Origin: Desulfoluna limicola
GTDB lineage: Bacteria > Desulfobacterota > Desulfobacteria > Desulfobacterales > Desulfolunaceae
Assembly: GCF_021654575.1 (NCBI RefSeq)
Contig: NZ_AP024488.1
Location: 1-64,000 of the forward strand
Direction of reading: 5' to 3'
DNA: 64,000 nt
Part shown: one piece after another, positions 18,330-26,596 of the stretch
Position numbering within the stretch: the first letter of the stretch is position 1
Layout: each line of letters begins with the position of its first letter
Program-made: the position numbers and the translations under genes
Notes under the pieces: generated by a model
Database searches by the model: none
What the model was told of the DNA's origin: nothing
What the model saw: the letters and a program-made list of their open reading frames with translations, nothing else

Positions 18330-19560
18330 TTTAATTGCGTTGGCAGAAGCCGCACAAAAGATGGCGTCGGTATGCAACCGCTGCGGCATGTGTCAGGCCG
18401 TCTGTCCTGTTTATAAGAATACCGGTCTTGAAGGAGATTCAGCCCGCGGGAAGCTGGCCCTTATCGTCGCCCTTCATGACCAGATCACCGATGCCCCGGC
18501 AGAGACCCTTGAGAGAATGAATCGCTGCACCCTCTGCGGCGGGTGCCAGGCCAATTGCCCCCGGGGGGTTGCAACGGTGGACGCCTTTCTGATGGCGCGA
18601 AAGGCCCTGGCGGACGCGGCGCGTCTTTCGAAGACCAAACGGGCACTGCTCCGGAAAGCATTTGCCGACCCCAAGCGCACCGCCACCCTTGCCGCTCGAT
18701 TTGCGGCAGTTCAGCGACGTGTTCTCTCTTCGTCAGGCGAAGAGCGCGTGACCCTTGCAGGGCGTTATCCGGTACCGAAAATCACCCAGCCTTTCTTCAG
18801 CAGCCATTACACGGAGAAGGTGCAGACCGCATCCGGTCCCGACGTGATCCTCTTTGCCGGGTGCCTGGTGGACAAGGTGTATCCCTTCGTGGGAGAAGGC
18901 CTTGCCGGTCTGCTGACCGAGGCTGGGGCCCGGGTTCATGTGCCCCGCGACCAGGGCTGCTGCGGAATCCCCTTCCTTTCCGAAGGGGACACGGAGGACT
19001 TCTTAGAGGCCGTGAAACGGCACCTTGCCCTGTTTGAAACCATTGATTTCACCCATGTGGTGACCCCATGTGCCACCTGTACCCACGCCCTGAAGCACCT
19101 CTGGTCCAAGGTGAAGGAGAGTCTCACCGAGGCCGAAGCTGCTCTGGTGGATCGCGTTGCCGAAAGGGTCTGCGACGGGAGCGATCTCCTGGCGCAATTG
19201 GGGGCTCAGAAGAAGGTCGCCGATAAGGAGACCCGTCTCACCGTCACCGTCCATGATCCCTGTCATGGGCGCCACAGCCTTAAAAACACCGGTGAGGTGC
19301 GAACGCTTCTGATAGAAGCGGGCCACACCCTGGTGGAGATGGAGCAAGGGTGCTGCGGCCTGGGAGGAAGCTTTGGTGTGAAGAACCGGGATCTCTCCCT
19401 TGCCATCGGCGAGAGCTGTCTTGCCCGTATTGAGGCCACCGGTGCTGATGTGGTGGTCACCACCTGCCCGGGATGCATGGCTCAGATCGAGGCCCTGCTC
19501 AAGGGGTCGGAATCGAGGGTTCGTGTGCTGCACGCTGTGGAAATTCTGGAGACCAGGTAG
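18319..19560 (+). CDS. GlcF/LutA-type iron-sulfur oxidoreductase subunit
   Basis: Electron-transfer partner of a GlcD-type flavoprotein. The 413 aa carry two ferredoxin-type 4Fe-4S motifs, CNRCGMCQAVCP and CTLCGGCQANCP, near residues 18-75. Two cysteine-rich CCG domains follow, with GCCGIPF and GCCGLGGSFG. ATG 18319 has AGGAAAA upstream and overlaps the DHH gene stop; the longer 18151 reading runs antisense to no family. No GlcD gene adjoins it; the FAD subunit at 1883-3259 is the only one in the window. A palindromic element begins 13 bp after the stop. Confidence 0.9.
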   Translation: MSIDLIALAEAAQKMASVCNRCGMCQAVCPVYKNTGLEGDSARGKLALIVALHDQITDAPAETLERMNRCTLCGGCQANCPRGVATVDAFLMARKALADAARLSKTKRALLRKAFADPKRTATLAARFAAVQRRVLSSSGEERVTLAGRYPVPKITQPFFSSHYTEKVQTASGPDVILFAGCLVDKVYPFVGEGLAGLLTEAGARVHVPRDQGCCGIPFLSEGDTEDFLEAVKRHLALFETIDFTHVVTPCATCTHALKHLWSKVKESLTEAEAALVDRVAERVCDGSDLLAQLGAQKKVADKETRLTVTVHDPCHGRHSLKNTGEVRTLLIEAGHTLVEMEQGCCGLGGSFGVKNRDLSLAIGESCLARIEATGADVVVTTCPGCMAQIEALLKGSESRVRVLHAVEILETR

Positions 19561-19572
19561 CTGTTCTTCTTC

Positions 19573-19908
19573 GCCTCCGGCGGCAAGGTGTGCCACCTTG
19601 AAAGCAGGTGGCGGATGCGCTTTGCCCTTCGTTCCTCGGGTCAAATCACATCCGCCCTTAAAACAAAACCGGTAATGAGTCAGCTATGCCTCTGGCGGGG
19701 CGCTTTTTGAAACATCTCCGCAAAAACGTTCCGGTTGCATCCCCTGTTGCCGCTCAGCCCCGCCGGGGCTGAGCGGCAACAGGGGATGCTTTCTCGTTTA
19801 AGACGAGTACAGTGGGCAAACCAACACCTTCGAATGAATCATAATCGAGCTCAAAACCTGTTTGTCAAACGTTTCAAAAGTTTGGCCCCTGGCAAGGCTG
19901 CCGGAGGC
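19573..19908. repeat. Composite palindromic element (full, both ends)
   Basis: Left end GCCTCCGGCGGC (19573-19584), right end GCTGCCGGAGGC (19897-19908). Internal order is AAGGTG/CACCTT hairpin, GCGGATGCG...CATCCGC stem with TTCGTTCCTC loop, a second internal start GCCTCTGGCGG at about 19688, a perfect palindrome, then the TGTTTGTCAAACG...GGC right module. This looks like one element inserted in another. Confidence 0.8.
19737..19789. repeat. Perfect palindrome, 25 bp stem and 3 nt loop
   Basis: Arms 19737-19761 and 19765-19789 are exact reverse complements around the loop GCC. There is no T run, so it is not an ordinary intrinsic terminator. It lies inside the composite repeat. Confidence 0.9.
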
Positions 19909-19911
19909 ACA

Positions 19912-20000
19912 AGCTGAATGGTTGCGAATTTTGTCGGGCGCAGCCCGTCAGTGAATGTGATGAGCCGGAGGAACGAAGGCTCAGGGCATTCGCGAACTTG
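19912..20000. repeat. Half element of the palindromic family
   Basis: Contains CGGGC-gca-GCCCG followed by GTGAATGTGATGAGCC, then GAGGAACGAAGGCTC and GCATTCGCG. This is the same nested hairpin seen at 28231-28331 and 29899-29999, without a terminal repeat. Confidence 0.65.
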
Positions 20001-20018
20001 ATTAGTTCGGAAAAGACC

Positions 20019-20049
20019 TTGACAGTTCTGGACTCTCTTGATTTATATT
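20019..20049 (+). promoter_or_regulatory. Candidate sigma70 promoter for the DtxR-like regulator
   Basis: TTGACA at 20019-20024 and TTATAT/TATATT at 20043-20049, an 18-19 bp spacing. It ends about 107 bp before the start codon. Confidence 0.5.
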
Positions 20050-20155
20050 CGGTAAGACGAAAAAAGGTGCCTGTGTAAAAAGCCCTTTTGGATATCATGA
20101 CAGTAAATGCTCCGCTACAGGGGTCTTGACCATAAAGATGGGGTAAAAAGAACTG

Positions 20156-20911
20156 ATGTCGCAGATCGAAGAACTCAGCGCAAGCCTGGAAGACTACCTT
20201 GAAGCGATCTACCACGTTGTCTCGGAAAAACAGGCCGCCCGTGCCAAGGACATTGCCAAGAAGACGGGCGTGAACAGCTCGTCGGTTACCGGCGCCCTGA
20301 GGGCCCTGGCTGAAAAGGGCTATATCAATTACGCCCCCTACGACCTCATCACCCTGACAAGCAAGGGACAGCAGCATGCCCGAGATGTCGTAAGGCGCCA
20401 CGAAGCCCTCAAAGATTTTTTCATCCGGGTTCTGTTTATTGATACCAAGGAGGCTGAGGAAACGGCATGTAAAATGGAGCATTCTGTGTCCCGCTCCGTG
20501 CTGGATCGTATCATCTCCCTTATGGAGTTCATCGACCTTTGCCCGCGTGCCGGCAAGGAGTGGCTTCATCAGTTTGCCGCCCGCTGCGAAAACGAAAGCC
20601 CACGTGATGAGTGCAAGGGGTGTCTTGAAGAGTGCATCGGCGGCCTTCGGGATCTGGGGGGGCTTGATCCGGCATCGGGCGAGACCCGAAGCCTGGCCTC
20701 CCTTGGGAACGGAGAACGCGGAATCATCGTCAAGATCACCGGGACCGGCAATGTGGCCCGCCAGCTCAAGGAATCCGGAGCGGATGTGGGCAACATCATT
20801 GAAATCGAAGATGTGGACGAGGCCGGTGAGTTGATCAGGGCCAAGGTCATGGGGTACCACCTGGATCTTCGAAAAGAAGATGCCGAAAAGGTCGTCGTGA
20901 AAATGTTCTAA
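20156..20911 (+). CDS. DtxR/MntR-family metalloregulator with FeoA-like C-terminal domain
   Basis: Metal-dependent repressor controlling iron or manganese genes. The 251 aa have an N-terminal winged helix (LEDYLEAIYHVV...VNSSSVTGALRALAEKGYINY), a dimerisation domain with the expected E/H/C ligands (RHEALKDFF, ETACKMEHSVS), and an SH3-like FeoA domain from about residue 178. Between the last two is a Cys cluster, C-x8-C-x2-C-x3-C (CENESPRDECKGCLEEC), which I do not associate with classical DtxR. A family repeat begins nine bases after the stop. No transporter gene is adjacent. Confidence 0.88.
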   Translation: MSQIEELSASLEDYLEAIYHVVSEKQAARAKDIAKKTGVNSSSVTGALRALAEKGYINYAPYDLITLTSKGQQHARDVVRRHEALKDFFIRVLFIDTKEAEETACKMEHSVSRSVLDRIISLMEFIDLCPRAGKEWLHQFAARCENESPRDECKGCLEECIGGLRDLGGLDPASGETRSLASLGNGERGIIVKITGTGNVARQLKESGADVGNIIEIEDVDEAGELIRAKVMGYHLDLRKEDAEKVVVKMF

Positions 20912-20919
20912 GGCTGCTA

Positions 20920-21112
20920 GCCTCCGGTGGCAAGGTGAGCCACCTTGAAGGCTGGTTGCAAATGCTTTCACCCCTTGTTTCTTGGGTGGTTACATTTGTT
21001 GACGGGCGGAGCCCGTGGCAAACGCAGCGGTGGCTCCCATTTTTTAACAAAATCTGTTTGTTAAACCCGCTGATTGAAATAGGGGCAGGGGGTGGCCCCT
21101 CAGGGCCGGCTG
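20920..21112. repeat. Palindromic element after the DtxR-like gene
   Basis: Begins GCCTCCGGTGGC (20920-20931), then CAAGGTGagcCACCTTG, then a degenerate hairpin 2 with the CTTGTTTCTTGGGTG apical region, GACGGGC-ggaGCCCG, and a TTGTTAAAC-type right module. The right terminal repeat is decayed. Confidence 0.7.
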
Positions 21113-21165
21113 AGGTGGGCGTTCAAAGAGGGGCTGAGTAGGGACCGCTTCGACAGTAAAAAGCT

Positions 21166-21194
21166 GCCCCCCGAATCTTTCGGGTGCGGGGGGC
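21166..21194. terminator. GC-rich hairpin, possible terminator
   Basis: GCCCCCCG pairs with CGGGGGGC around a 13 nt loop. CTTT follows on plus and AGCTTTTT on minus, so it may stop antisense transcription better than sense. Confidence 0.4.
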
Positions 21195-21219
21195 CTTTAT
21201 GGATGACGTAGAGTGATGG

Positions 21220-21247
21220 GGGAGCGGAAAAACCGCTCCCATTTTTT
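21220..21247 (+). terminator. Rho-independent terminator or attenuator before the DUF2325 gene
   Basis: GGGAGCGG-aaaaa-CCGCTCCC followed by A and seven T. It ends 43 bp before ATG 21291, leaving little room for a promoter after it, so it may attenuate the downstream gene. Confidence 0.8.
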
Positions 21248-21290
21248 TAAATACAAAGTTTGGCAAGGCGAAATAAATTAGGGGTCTATT

Positions 21291-22523
21291 ATGTTTGAGG
21301 GTCTTTTGAAAGGAATTGCAATCGAACCCGCGGTTAAGGAGACGGATGAACATGTACTGTTCCAATCCTTCTGGGACATTCCCTCGCCCCTGAAATGCCC
21401 GGTGGTTGGGCTCGGGATCAGCGATGAAGAGGGGCGTCGAATCTTGAAAAAATGCGGGCGGCGAACCAAGGCCCTGGCACCCTGGGAGATCCACCGGGAC
21501 CTAATGGAAGAGGTTGGTGAAGCCACCCCTGTGGCCCGTCGGGTGGATGCTTTTCTGAAACGCAAGTTTGCCGATGCCGTAAAAGAGACGACGTCCCTTC
21601 CTGAAAAACAGCTCCTGCCCCTTTTGAAGTCGGCCATATCCAGGGGAGATGCCGCCGAAGCCCTTTACTGTGTGGCCATGCGAAAGGACCTTTCCGTGGA
21701 GACCCTTGTTTCGGTTAGCGGCGAAGCCCACATGATGGGACACACGACGGCTGTGGCGTTGTTTGAGGCAAGGGCAAAGGAGTTGAAAAATGCTGAGAAG
21801 GCCAAGGCACTGGCAGAAGCCCTGGATGAGGAACGGCGTGAGCGGCGTCGTATGGGCCGTGAACTCGAGCGCATGACATCGCAGGTAAAGGAGCTTGAAA
21901 GTGCCCTTGACAAGAAGAACACGGCACCCGCCAGGCCTGTTCAGCCTGACGATGTCGTGAAGCAAAGGGAAGACGGAAGCCAACTGAAAGAGGAGAGGGC
22001 GATGCGCCTTGAACGTGAGCGGGAGTGCAATGCCTTGACTCGCGAGGTGCGAAGCCTGGAACGGGAGAAACGAAAACTCCAGATTCGCGGTATGGACCTT
22101 GCCAACGAAAACAAGACCCTCGCCGATGAGGTCATGAACCTTGCCATCGGTCGCCCGGCGCCCCCTTTGCGGCCCATCTCGTGCAAAGGCAGGGGCTGCT
22201 GCACCTGCCCGGAGATGGAGACCTGCAGCCGAAGGGTTCTCATGGTGGGCGGTCTCTCCCGAATGGAGCCCCACTACAGGCGCGTGGCAGAAGCCAAAGG
22301 CCTCGGTTTCGAATACCACGACGGCACCATGAGCGGAGGCCGAAAATGCTTGGAAAACCAGGTGAGCCGCTGCGATATGGTGGTCTGTCCCGTTTCCTGC
22401 AACAGCCATAACGCCTGCCGCAGCGTTAAAAAACTCTGCGCCAAACACAACAAAGAGATTCGGTTTCTCCCCACCTCCAGTATCTCCGCCTTAACCGGTG
22501 CCCTTGTAGACATGCCGGCGTAG
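21291..22523 (+). CDS. DUF2325 domain protein with central coiled coil
   Basis: A 410 aa protein of unknown function. The N-terminal region (1-150) is helical and unfamiliar. Residues about 150-285 are strongly charged and heptad-like, predicting a long coiled coil. The C-terminal DUF2325 domain (about 295-405) has CKGRGCCTCPEMETC, VLMVGGLSRMEPHYR and VVCPVSCNSHNACRSVKKLC. Its cysteines could bind metal. AGGGG precedes the ATG. It stands alone between repeat-filled gaps and directly after a terminator. Confidence 0.8.
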   Translation: MFEGLLKGIAIEPAVKETDEHVLFQSFWDIPSPLKCPVVGLGISDEEGRRILKKCGRRTKALAPWEIHRDLMEEVGEATPVARRVDAFLKRKFADAVKETTSLPEKQLLPLLKSAISRGDAAEALYCVAMRKDLSVETLVSVSGEAHMMGHTTAVALFEARAKELKNAEKAKALAEALDEERRERRRMGRELERMTSQVKELESALDKKNTAPARPVQPDDVVKQREDGSQLKEERAMRLERERECNALTREVRSLEREKRKLQIRGMDLANENKTLADEVMNLAIGRPAPPLRPISCKGRGCCTCPEMETCSRRVLMVGGLSRMEPHYRRVAEAKGLGFEYHDGTMSGGRKCLENQVSRCDMVVCPVSCNSHNACRSVKKLCAKHNKEIRFLPTSSISALTGALVDMPA

Positions 22524-22552
22524 GGACGCTGCAGGGGGAAATCCAAAAACGT

Positions 22553-22682
22553 GCCTCCGGCGGCGAGGGTGGCGAAGCCACATTAGGCAAAAACACCTCG
22601 AAAGCTGATTGCCGAAGCGATTTGCCCTCTCGTTCCTCGGGCCAAATCGCTTCGGCCTTCGGCTTGGGCTGCGCCCGTAATT
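22553..22682. repeat. Palindromic element after the DUF2325 gene
   Basis: Starts GCCTCCGGCGGC (22553-22564), then GGTGGCgaaGCCAC, then GCGATTTGCCC...GGGCCAAATCGC with the CTCGTTCCTCG loop, then GGGCTgcGCCCG. The stem bases differ from those at 46159 but stay complementary. Confidence 0.75.
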
Positions 22683-22949
22683 GATGCTGTGGGCATACGC
22701 ATCAAACGTTATGGAAGCGGTGTCGTGAATTCCGTAGGGTCGGTACCGATCTTATGGCTACCTGCGTGTATGTACACGGCTCTGTGGGGTGTGTTTATTC
22801 ACCACGTTTATGCGGAGGTATCATATTTTGAAGGTGCAAAGTATGCGGAAAAGTATACGGGAAAAATAGGTGGCCGGCTGTTTCGTTAGGGAGAGATGTA
22901 AGTTGAGGGGGGGTGAGTGTCTGGGGTAGTTGAGCTTATCTCTGTCTTA

Positions 22950-23035
22950 TGCAAGCCATACGAGGCGCTCCAGCGGAGCGCCTCGTATGGCTTGCAACCA
23001 GGGGTCAAGGGGATCATTCCCTTGCCGCCGTAGGC
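22950..23035. repeat. Palindromic element with a 22 bp perfect stem
   Basis: 22950-22971 and 22975-22996 are exact reverse complements with a 3 nt loop. Then AAGGGGATCATTCCCTT and the terminal GCCGCCGTAGGC (23024-23035), ending eight bases after the trmB stop on the opposite strand. Confidence 0.85.
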
Positions 23036-23042
23036 ATTCGTT

Positions 23043-23708
23043 CTACTTCAGGCAAAACCGGATGTATTTGATGAGACGGCCTTCTTTGATGTAGCGTTTT
23101 TCGTAGGTGGTCTGAACCGCGGTGGCGTCCCCGAGCTCTTCCGTAACACTGTAAAGGTCGTTGGTGTGGAAGAGGATATCGGCCCCGTTCTCTTTGAGGC
23201 TCTCTAAGGAGAACTCGTAGAGGGTGGGGTCGTCGGTTTTGAGGTGCAGGTGGGCGCCGGGTTCCACGATTTGTCTGTATACGTCCAGGAAGGTGCCGGC
23301 CGTAAGGCGTTTTCTTCCGTTGATGGTCCGGTTGTAAGGATCCGGAAAGGTGATCCAGGCCTCAGAGAGGCGTTGATCTTTAAGGAAGGGGATGAGGTAC
23401 TCCACACGGATTCTCACGAACATGACGTTGGTGAGCCCCTCCTCCTTGGCTTTCAGGGCACCGATGTAGAGGCGGTCGGCTTTGAGGTCGACGCCCACGT
23501 AGTTTTTGTGGGGATTGCGTCGGGCGAGATCAATGCAGTACTCGCCTCTGCCGCAGCCGATCTCCACCACGGTCTCCTGCTCCTTTTCAAAAGAGCGCTC
23601 GTCCCAGTTCCGGCTGACAATGCGGTTTTCCGCATCCACAATTTCCGTGTAGATGACGTTGGGGAAGTTGTGAATCTCTTCGTAACGCACCAGCTTTTTC
23701 TTGGCCAT
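23043..23708 (-). CDS. trmB: tRNA (guanine-N7)-methyltransferase
   Basis: Methylates G46 of tRNA with SAM. The 221 aa are typical. SAM-binding motif I is VVEIGCGRGEYCIDLA (near 47-62), followed by YVGVDLKADRL. Family-specific AWITFPDPYNRT and HLHLKTDDPTLYEF follow, along with a C-terminal TTYEKRYIKEGRLIKYIRF. It is transcribed alone, flanked by palindromic elements. Assignment is firm. Confidence 0.94.
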   Translation of the reverse strand: MAKKKLVRYEEIHNFPNVIYTEIVDAENRIVSRNWDERSFEKEQETVVEIGCGRGEYCIDLARRNPHKNYVGVDLKADRLYIGALKAKEEGLTNVMFVRIRVEYLIPFLKDQRLSEAWITFPDPYNRTINGRKRLTAGTFLDVYRQIVEPGAHLHLKTDDPTLYEFSLESLKENGADILFHTNDLYSVTEELGDATAVQTTYEKRYIKEGRLIKYIRFCLK

Positions 23709-23772
23709 ACCATCCGTTCCACTTTGTTTAGGCTACTGAAAACAAATAAGCGTACAATTTTTGTTCATCAAA

Positions 23773-23858
23773 AAGCCGGTGTGATTTGCCCCGAGGAACG
23801 AGGGGCAAAGCGCATCGGCAACCAGCTTTCAAGGTGGCTCCCCTTGCCGCCGGAAGGC
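23773..23858. repeat. Palindromic element, GCCGCCGGAAGGC end
   Basis: Contains TTTGCCCC-GAGGAACGA-GGGGCAAA with GCCGGTG...GCATCGGC outer pairing, CTTTCAAGGTGGctcCCCTTG and the end GCCGCCGGAAGGC (23846-23858). It lies 66 bp after the stop of the THUMP methylase gene on the minus strand. Confidence 0.7.
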
Positions 23859-23924
23859 ATCCTTGTTTTGTACGTTTTTTTGTTTCGAGCCCTTTATATC
23901 AAGGCGTTGCAGGCGCCGTACCCA

Positions 23925-25067
23925 TTAATACATAACGTATTTGCAGAGTCGGCCGTCCAGGCCGCCGTTCATGAGGGGGCGCTTCCATTCCGCTTTCAGG
24001 CCGAGGCTTCCGATGAGCTCCCTGTTGCCGAAGTAGATGTAGGCGGTGGACCCTTTGCACTCGTTCTTGAGAAAATCGCCGAACTCTTTGTAGAAGGTCT
24101 TCATCTCCTCTTCCTTACCCAGGCGGATGCCGTAGGGAGGGTTGCAGATGATGATGCTCTCTTCGTTGATTTCGAGCTTTCGGAAATCTTTTCGGAAGAT
24201 GGGGATCTGATCTCCGCCGGGCAGGTTGGCCAGGTTCTCTTTGGCAGAAGCCACAGTGGTTTTACAGATATCGCTGCCCATGATCAGGCCCTCTTCGGGG
24301 GGCTGGATCTTTTTGATGGCCTTTTGACGCTCTGCATCCCACAGCTTCTTGTTGAAGTTGGGGAGTTTGAAGAGACCGAAATTCTTACGCAGGTAGCCGG
24401 CCGGGATGCCGCAGGAGAGCATGAGGGCCTCGGAGAGAATGGTTCCAGAGCCGCACATGGGGTCCACCAGGGGCGTTTCCAGGTCCCATTCAGAGATGGC
24501 AAGAATCGCCGCCACCAGAGTCTCCTGCATGGGGGCCGCAACACCCTGGGTGCGGTACCCGCGCCGGTGCAGGGAACCGCCGGAGGTGTCCACGCTGATG
24601 CTGGCACGTCCTTTGCGGATGTGGAGGTGGAAAATGACGTCCGGAGACTTCTTGTCCACATCCGGCCTGCGACCGGTTCGGGCTCGGAAATAATCGCAGA
24701 TGGCGTCCTTGAGTTTCAAGGCAGCATAGTGGGAGTTGTTGATCGTTTCAGTCTCTGAAACGTTGGCCACAATGGCAAAGGACCCGTTGGGGCGGAGGAA
24801 GTCTCGCCAGTCCATGGTACGGGTCGCACGGTATAATTTGTCTGCATCAGGGCATCGAAACGAGATCAAAGGGGCAAGGATGCGGGTGGCAAGCCGTGAC
24901 CGAAGGTTGATGCGATAGAGTCCTGCCTTGTCTGTGGTGAAGGTCAGAATTCCGAACTCGGTCTTGGTCACCTCGGCGCCGAGCCATGAAAGCTCACGCG
25001 TCAGCTCCTCCTCAATACCGGGAAGTACCTGTGCATAATAGAGATTCTGTTTTTGATACGTATACAT
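23925..25067 (-). CDS. THUMP-domain class I SAM-dependent RNA methyltransferase
   Basis: The 380 aa match the UPF0020/RlmL-N group, which methylates guanine N2 in rRNA or tRNA. A THUMP RNA-binding domain lies in about residues 45-155. The Rossmann methyltransferase shows VDPMCGSGTILSEALML (motif I, near 200), MGSDICKTTVASAKENL and the catalytic NPPYGIRLG (motif IV, near 310). It lacks the RlmK half of fused RlmKL proteins. Exact RNA target is not determined. Confidence 0.88.
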   Translation of the reverse strand: MYTYQKQNLYYAQVLPGIEEELTRELSWLGAEVTKTEFGILTFTTDKAGLYRINLRSRLATRILAPLISFRCPDADKLYRATRTMDWRDFLRPNGSFAIVANVSETETINNSHYAALKLKDAICDYFRARTGRRPDVDKKSPDVIFHLHIRKGRASISVDTSGGSLHRRGYRTQGVAAPMQETLVAAILAISEWDLETPLVDPMCGSGTILSEALMLSCGIPAGYLRKNFGLFKLPNFNKKLWDAERQKAIKKIQPPEEGLIMGSDICKTTVASAKENLANLPGGDQIPIFRKDFRKLEINEESIIICNPPYGIRLGKEEEMKTFYKEFGDFLKNECKGSTAYIYFGNRELIGSLGLKAEWKRPLMNGGLDGRLCKYVMY

Positions 25068-25512
25068 GGGATGGGAATATATACCTATTTGATGGGTTCT
25101 TCAATACCAATATGACATGTGTTTGATTGTCGTTTCAGGTTCCCTGGTTTGGGGGGCGGAATGGCTGCATTTAAAAAGGGGAAAAGCTGGTTTGCAAGCA
25201 ATGGGGAACGGGTGACAGGAGGAGGGCTGTTGCGCTTGGTCACGTTTAAAAGTGTATACTTGAAGTAAAAAACTGAAAGGATGTATGAAGACCCAGTCGC
25301 CAAATCCAACACGAGTATTTGTTCCCTTTGTGCTGTGTATGTGTTTGAAATGTGACAGGTATCACTGTGAAAGTCCAGTGTGTTGTTGTATGAAAGACTA
25401 GGCGCTGACGGGAAAATGAGGCGGCCGGGTAGTTGTCATGGCGCTTGGCCCGGGATAAAAAGGATGGAGCGGAGTTGAGGGTATCATCAAACTGGTCTTG
25501 ATGGGGGGCGAT
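25068..25512. other. Divergent intergenic region, little recognised
   Basis: A TATACT sequence at 25255-25260 could be a -10 box for the downstream gene but has no good -35. No repeat-family copy or ORF was recognised. Confidence 0.35.
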
Positions 25513-26271
25513 ATGAGGCGGATAATCTGCTGGGTTTTATTTCTGTGTTCTTTTTTTGGGTGTGCCGGGGGGGCTTTGGCCGCGGAGTGCTCCTGTTGGG
25601 ATGACCGGGAACGCCACGAGGTGGAAGGGTTCTCCGAGATGGAAGGGGCCATTGTCCTCTCTTTTAAAGATGCGGTGAGCTGCGAGCCCATCAGGGGAGC
25701 CGAGGTGGTTCTCTCCCTTCCTGACAGGGATCGGAAAGTCATGACCGGCGACAAGGGCTACATCGTTATGCCCGAACGGGTTGTGGACGCCATGGGCGAA
25801 GGGACCATCGGCATCCGTCTCGTAAAAGAGGGTTACATCCCCCTTGAAACCAACATCCCTGTTCAGGCCGGGACCATCCGGTCCAAACGGTACCTTGTCT
25901 CCAAAGACCTTCCTCCGGAAAGTTACCGCTTTGTCCTCCAATGGGACGAAAACCCCACCGACCTCGATCTTCATTTGATCAAGGACGACACCCTCCATAT
26001 TTCCTACCGCCATATGCGGTCCATCCGGGATCTCGCCCGCCTCGACCGCGATGACATGGACGGCCTCGGCCCCGAGACCCTTACCCTGGATCACGTCAAC
26101 GCCGATTCTACCTACCGCCTCTTCGTCCACAACTACTCCGGCGAAGCATCCATGACAGGCGGGCGCGTGAGCGTCTACGCCGATAATAAACTCGATCGCG
26201 TGATTCCTCTGCCTGAAACCAAAGGTCGTACGGTGGATATTTTGATGATTGAAGGCGGAAAGATACGGTAA
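25513..26271 (+). CDS. Exported YfaP/DUF2135-like protein
   Basis: About 252 aa with an N-terminal signal peptide (MRRIICWVLFLCSFFGCAGGALAA), probably cleaved after ALAA. The middle (about 40-125) looks like an Ig/carboxypeptidase-regulatory-type fold (CEPIRGAEVVLSLPD). The C-terminal region has FVLQWDENPTDLDLHL, similar to YfaP-like DUF2135 proteins. ATG 25513 follows a GGGGGG stretch; ATG 25498/25501 are alternatives. Function unknown; periplasmic or extracellular. Confidence 0.7.
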   Translation: MRRIICWVLFLCSFFGCAGGALAAECSCWDDRERHEVEGFSEMEGAIVLSFKDAVSCEPIRGAEVVLSLPDRDRKVMTGDKGYIVMPERVVDAMGEGTIGIRLVKEGYIPLETNIPVQAGTIRSKRYLVSKDLPPESYRFVLQWDENPTDLDLHLIKDDTLHISYRHMRSIRDLARLDRDDMDGLGPETLTLDHVNADSTYRLFVHNYSGEASMTGGRVSVYADNKLDRVIPLPETKGRTVDILMIEGGKIR

Positions 26272-26284
26272 CGGGAGGGGGACT

Positions 26285-26550
26285 GCATCCGGCAGCCCTG
26301 CCGGGGGCAAACTTTTGAAAAGTTAGATGAACAGGTTCTCGTGCAATGGTGCGCAAGCGCACCGTTGAAGAACCGCAGCGGTTATTGAAGCCCATATGTT
26401 TGAGCCTCAGACGCGCTGCATGGGACAGCATGGCAGAGTTTGCGGCAATGGCCTTGGCTCCGCCCTTCAGCGAATGTGATCGATCCGAGAAACGAGGGTC
26501 GGGAGCATTCGCAACCCGCTTTCAAGGTGGCACACCTTGCCGCCGGAGGC
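26285..26550. repeat. Palindromic element between the YfaP-like and VWA genes
   Basis: The right end GCCGCCGGAGGC (26539-26550) is 47 bp from the stop of the minus-strand VWA gene. Within are AAGGTGgcaCACCTT, GCGAATG...GCATTCGC and, at the left, a decayed CGGCAGCCCTGCCGGGGGCAAACTTTT-type module. It fills most of the 325 bp gap. Confidence 0.7.
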
Positions 26551-26596
26551 AGAGCTTTTTGCCTTTTACCTTCTCCCTTTGGCCCTCCGCGATTCT

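Larger units (their letters stand above)
19561..20155. other. Intergenic stretch filled by palindromic elements
   Basis: Composite repeat 19573-19908 with an internal 25 bp-stem palindrome, a further half element at 19912-20000, then the promoter of the DtxR-like gene. No ORF is credible. Confidence 0.7.
20912..21290. other. Intergenic stretch: repeat and two hairpin terminators
   Basis: Repeat 20920-21112, a GC-rich hairpin at 21166-21194 and a strong terminator at 21220-21247. The latter is only 43 bp before the next start codon. Confidence 0.6.
22524..23042. other. Intergenic stretch with two repeat elements
   Basis: Elements at 22553-22682 and 22950-23035. The region between them (22683-22949) can encode a 66 aa reading frame that I do not accept as a gene. 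Confidence 0.55.

Noticed and set aside
19573..19908. Integron attC site
   Set aside because: Hairpin-rich with inverted ends, but no integrase, no cassette array, and no attC-type R/L box arrangement could be seen.
22689..22889. 66 aa ORF between two repeat elements
   Set aside because: No Shine-Dalgarno, no recognisable family, and located in repeat-rich DNA.
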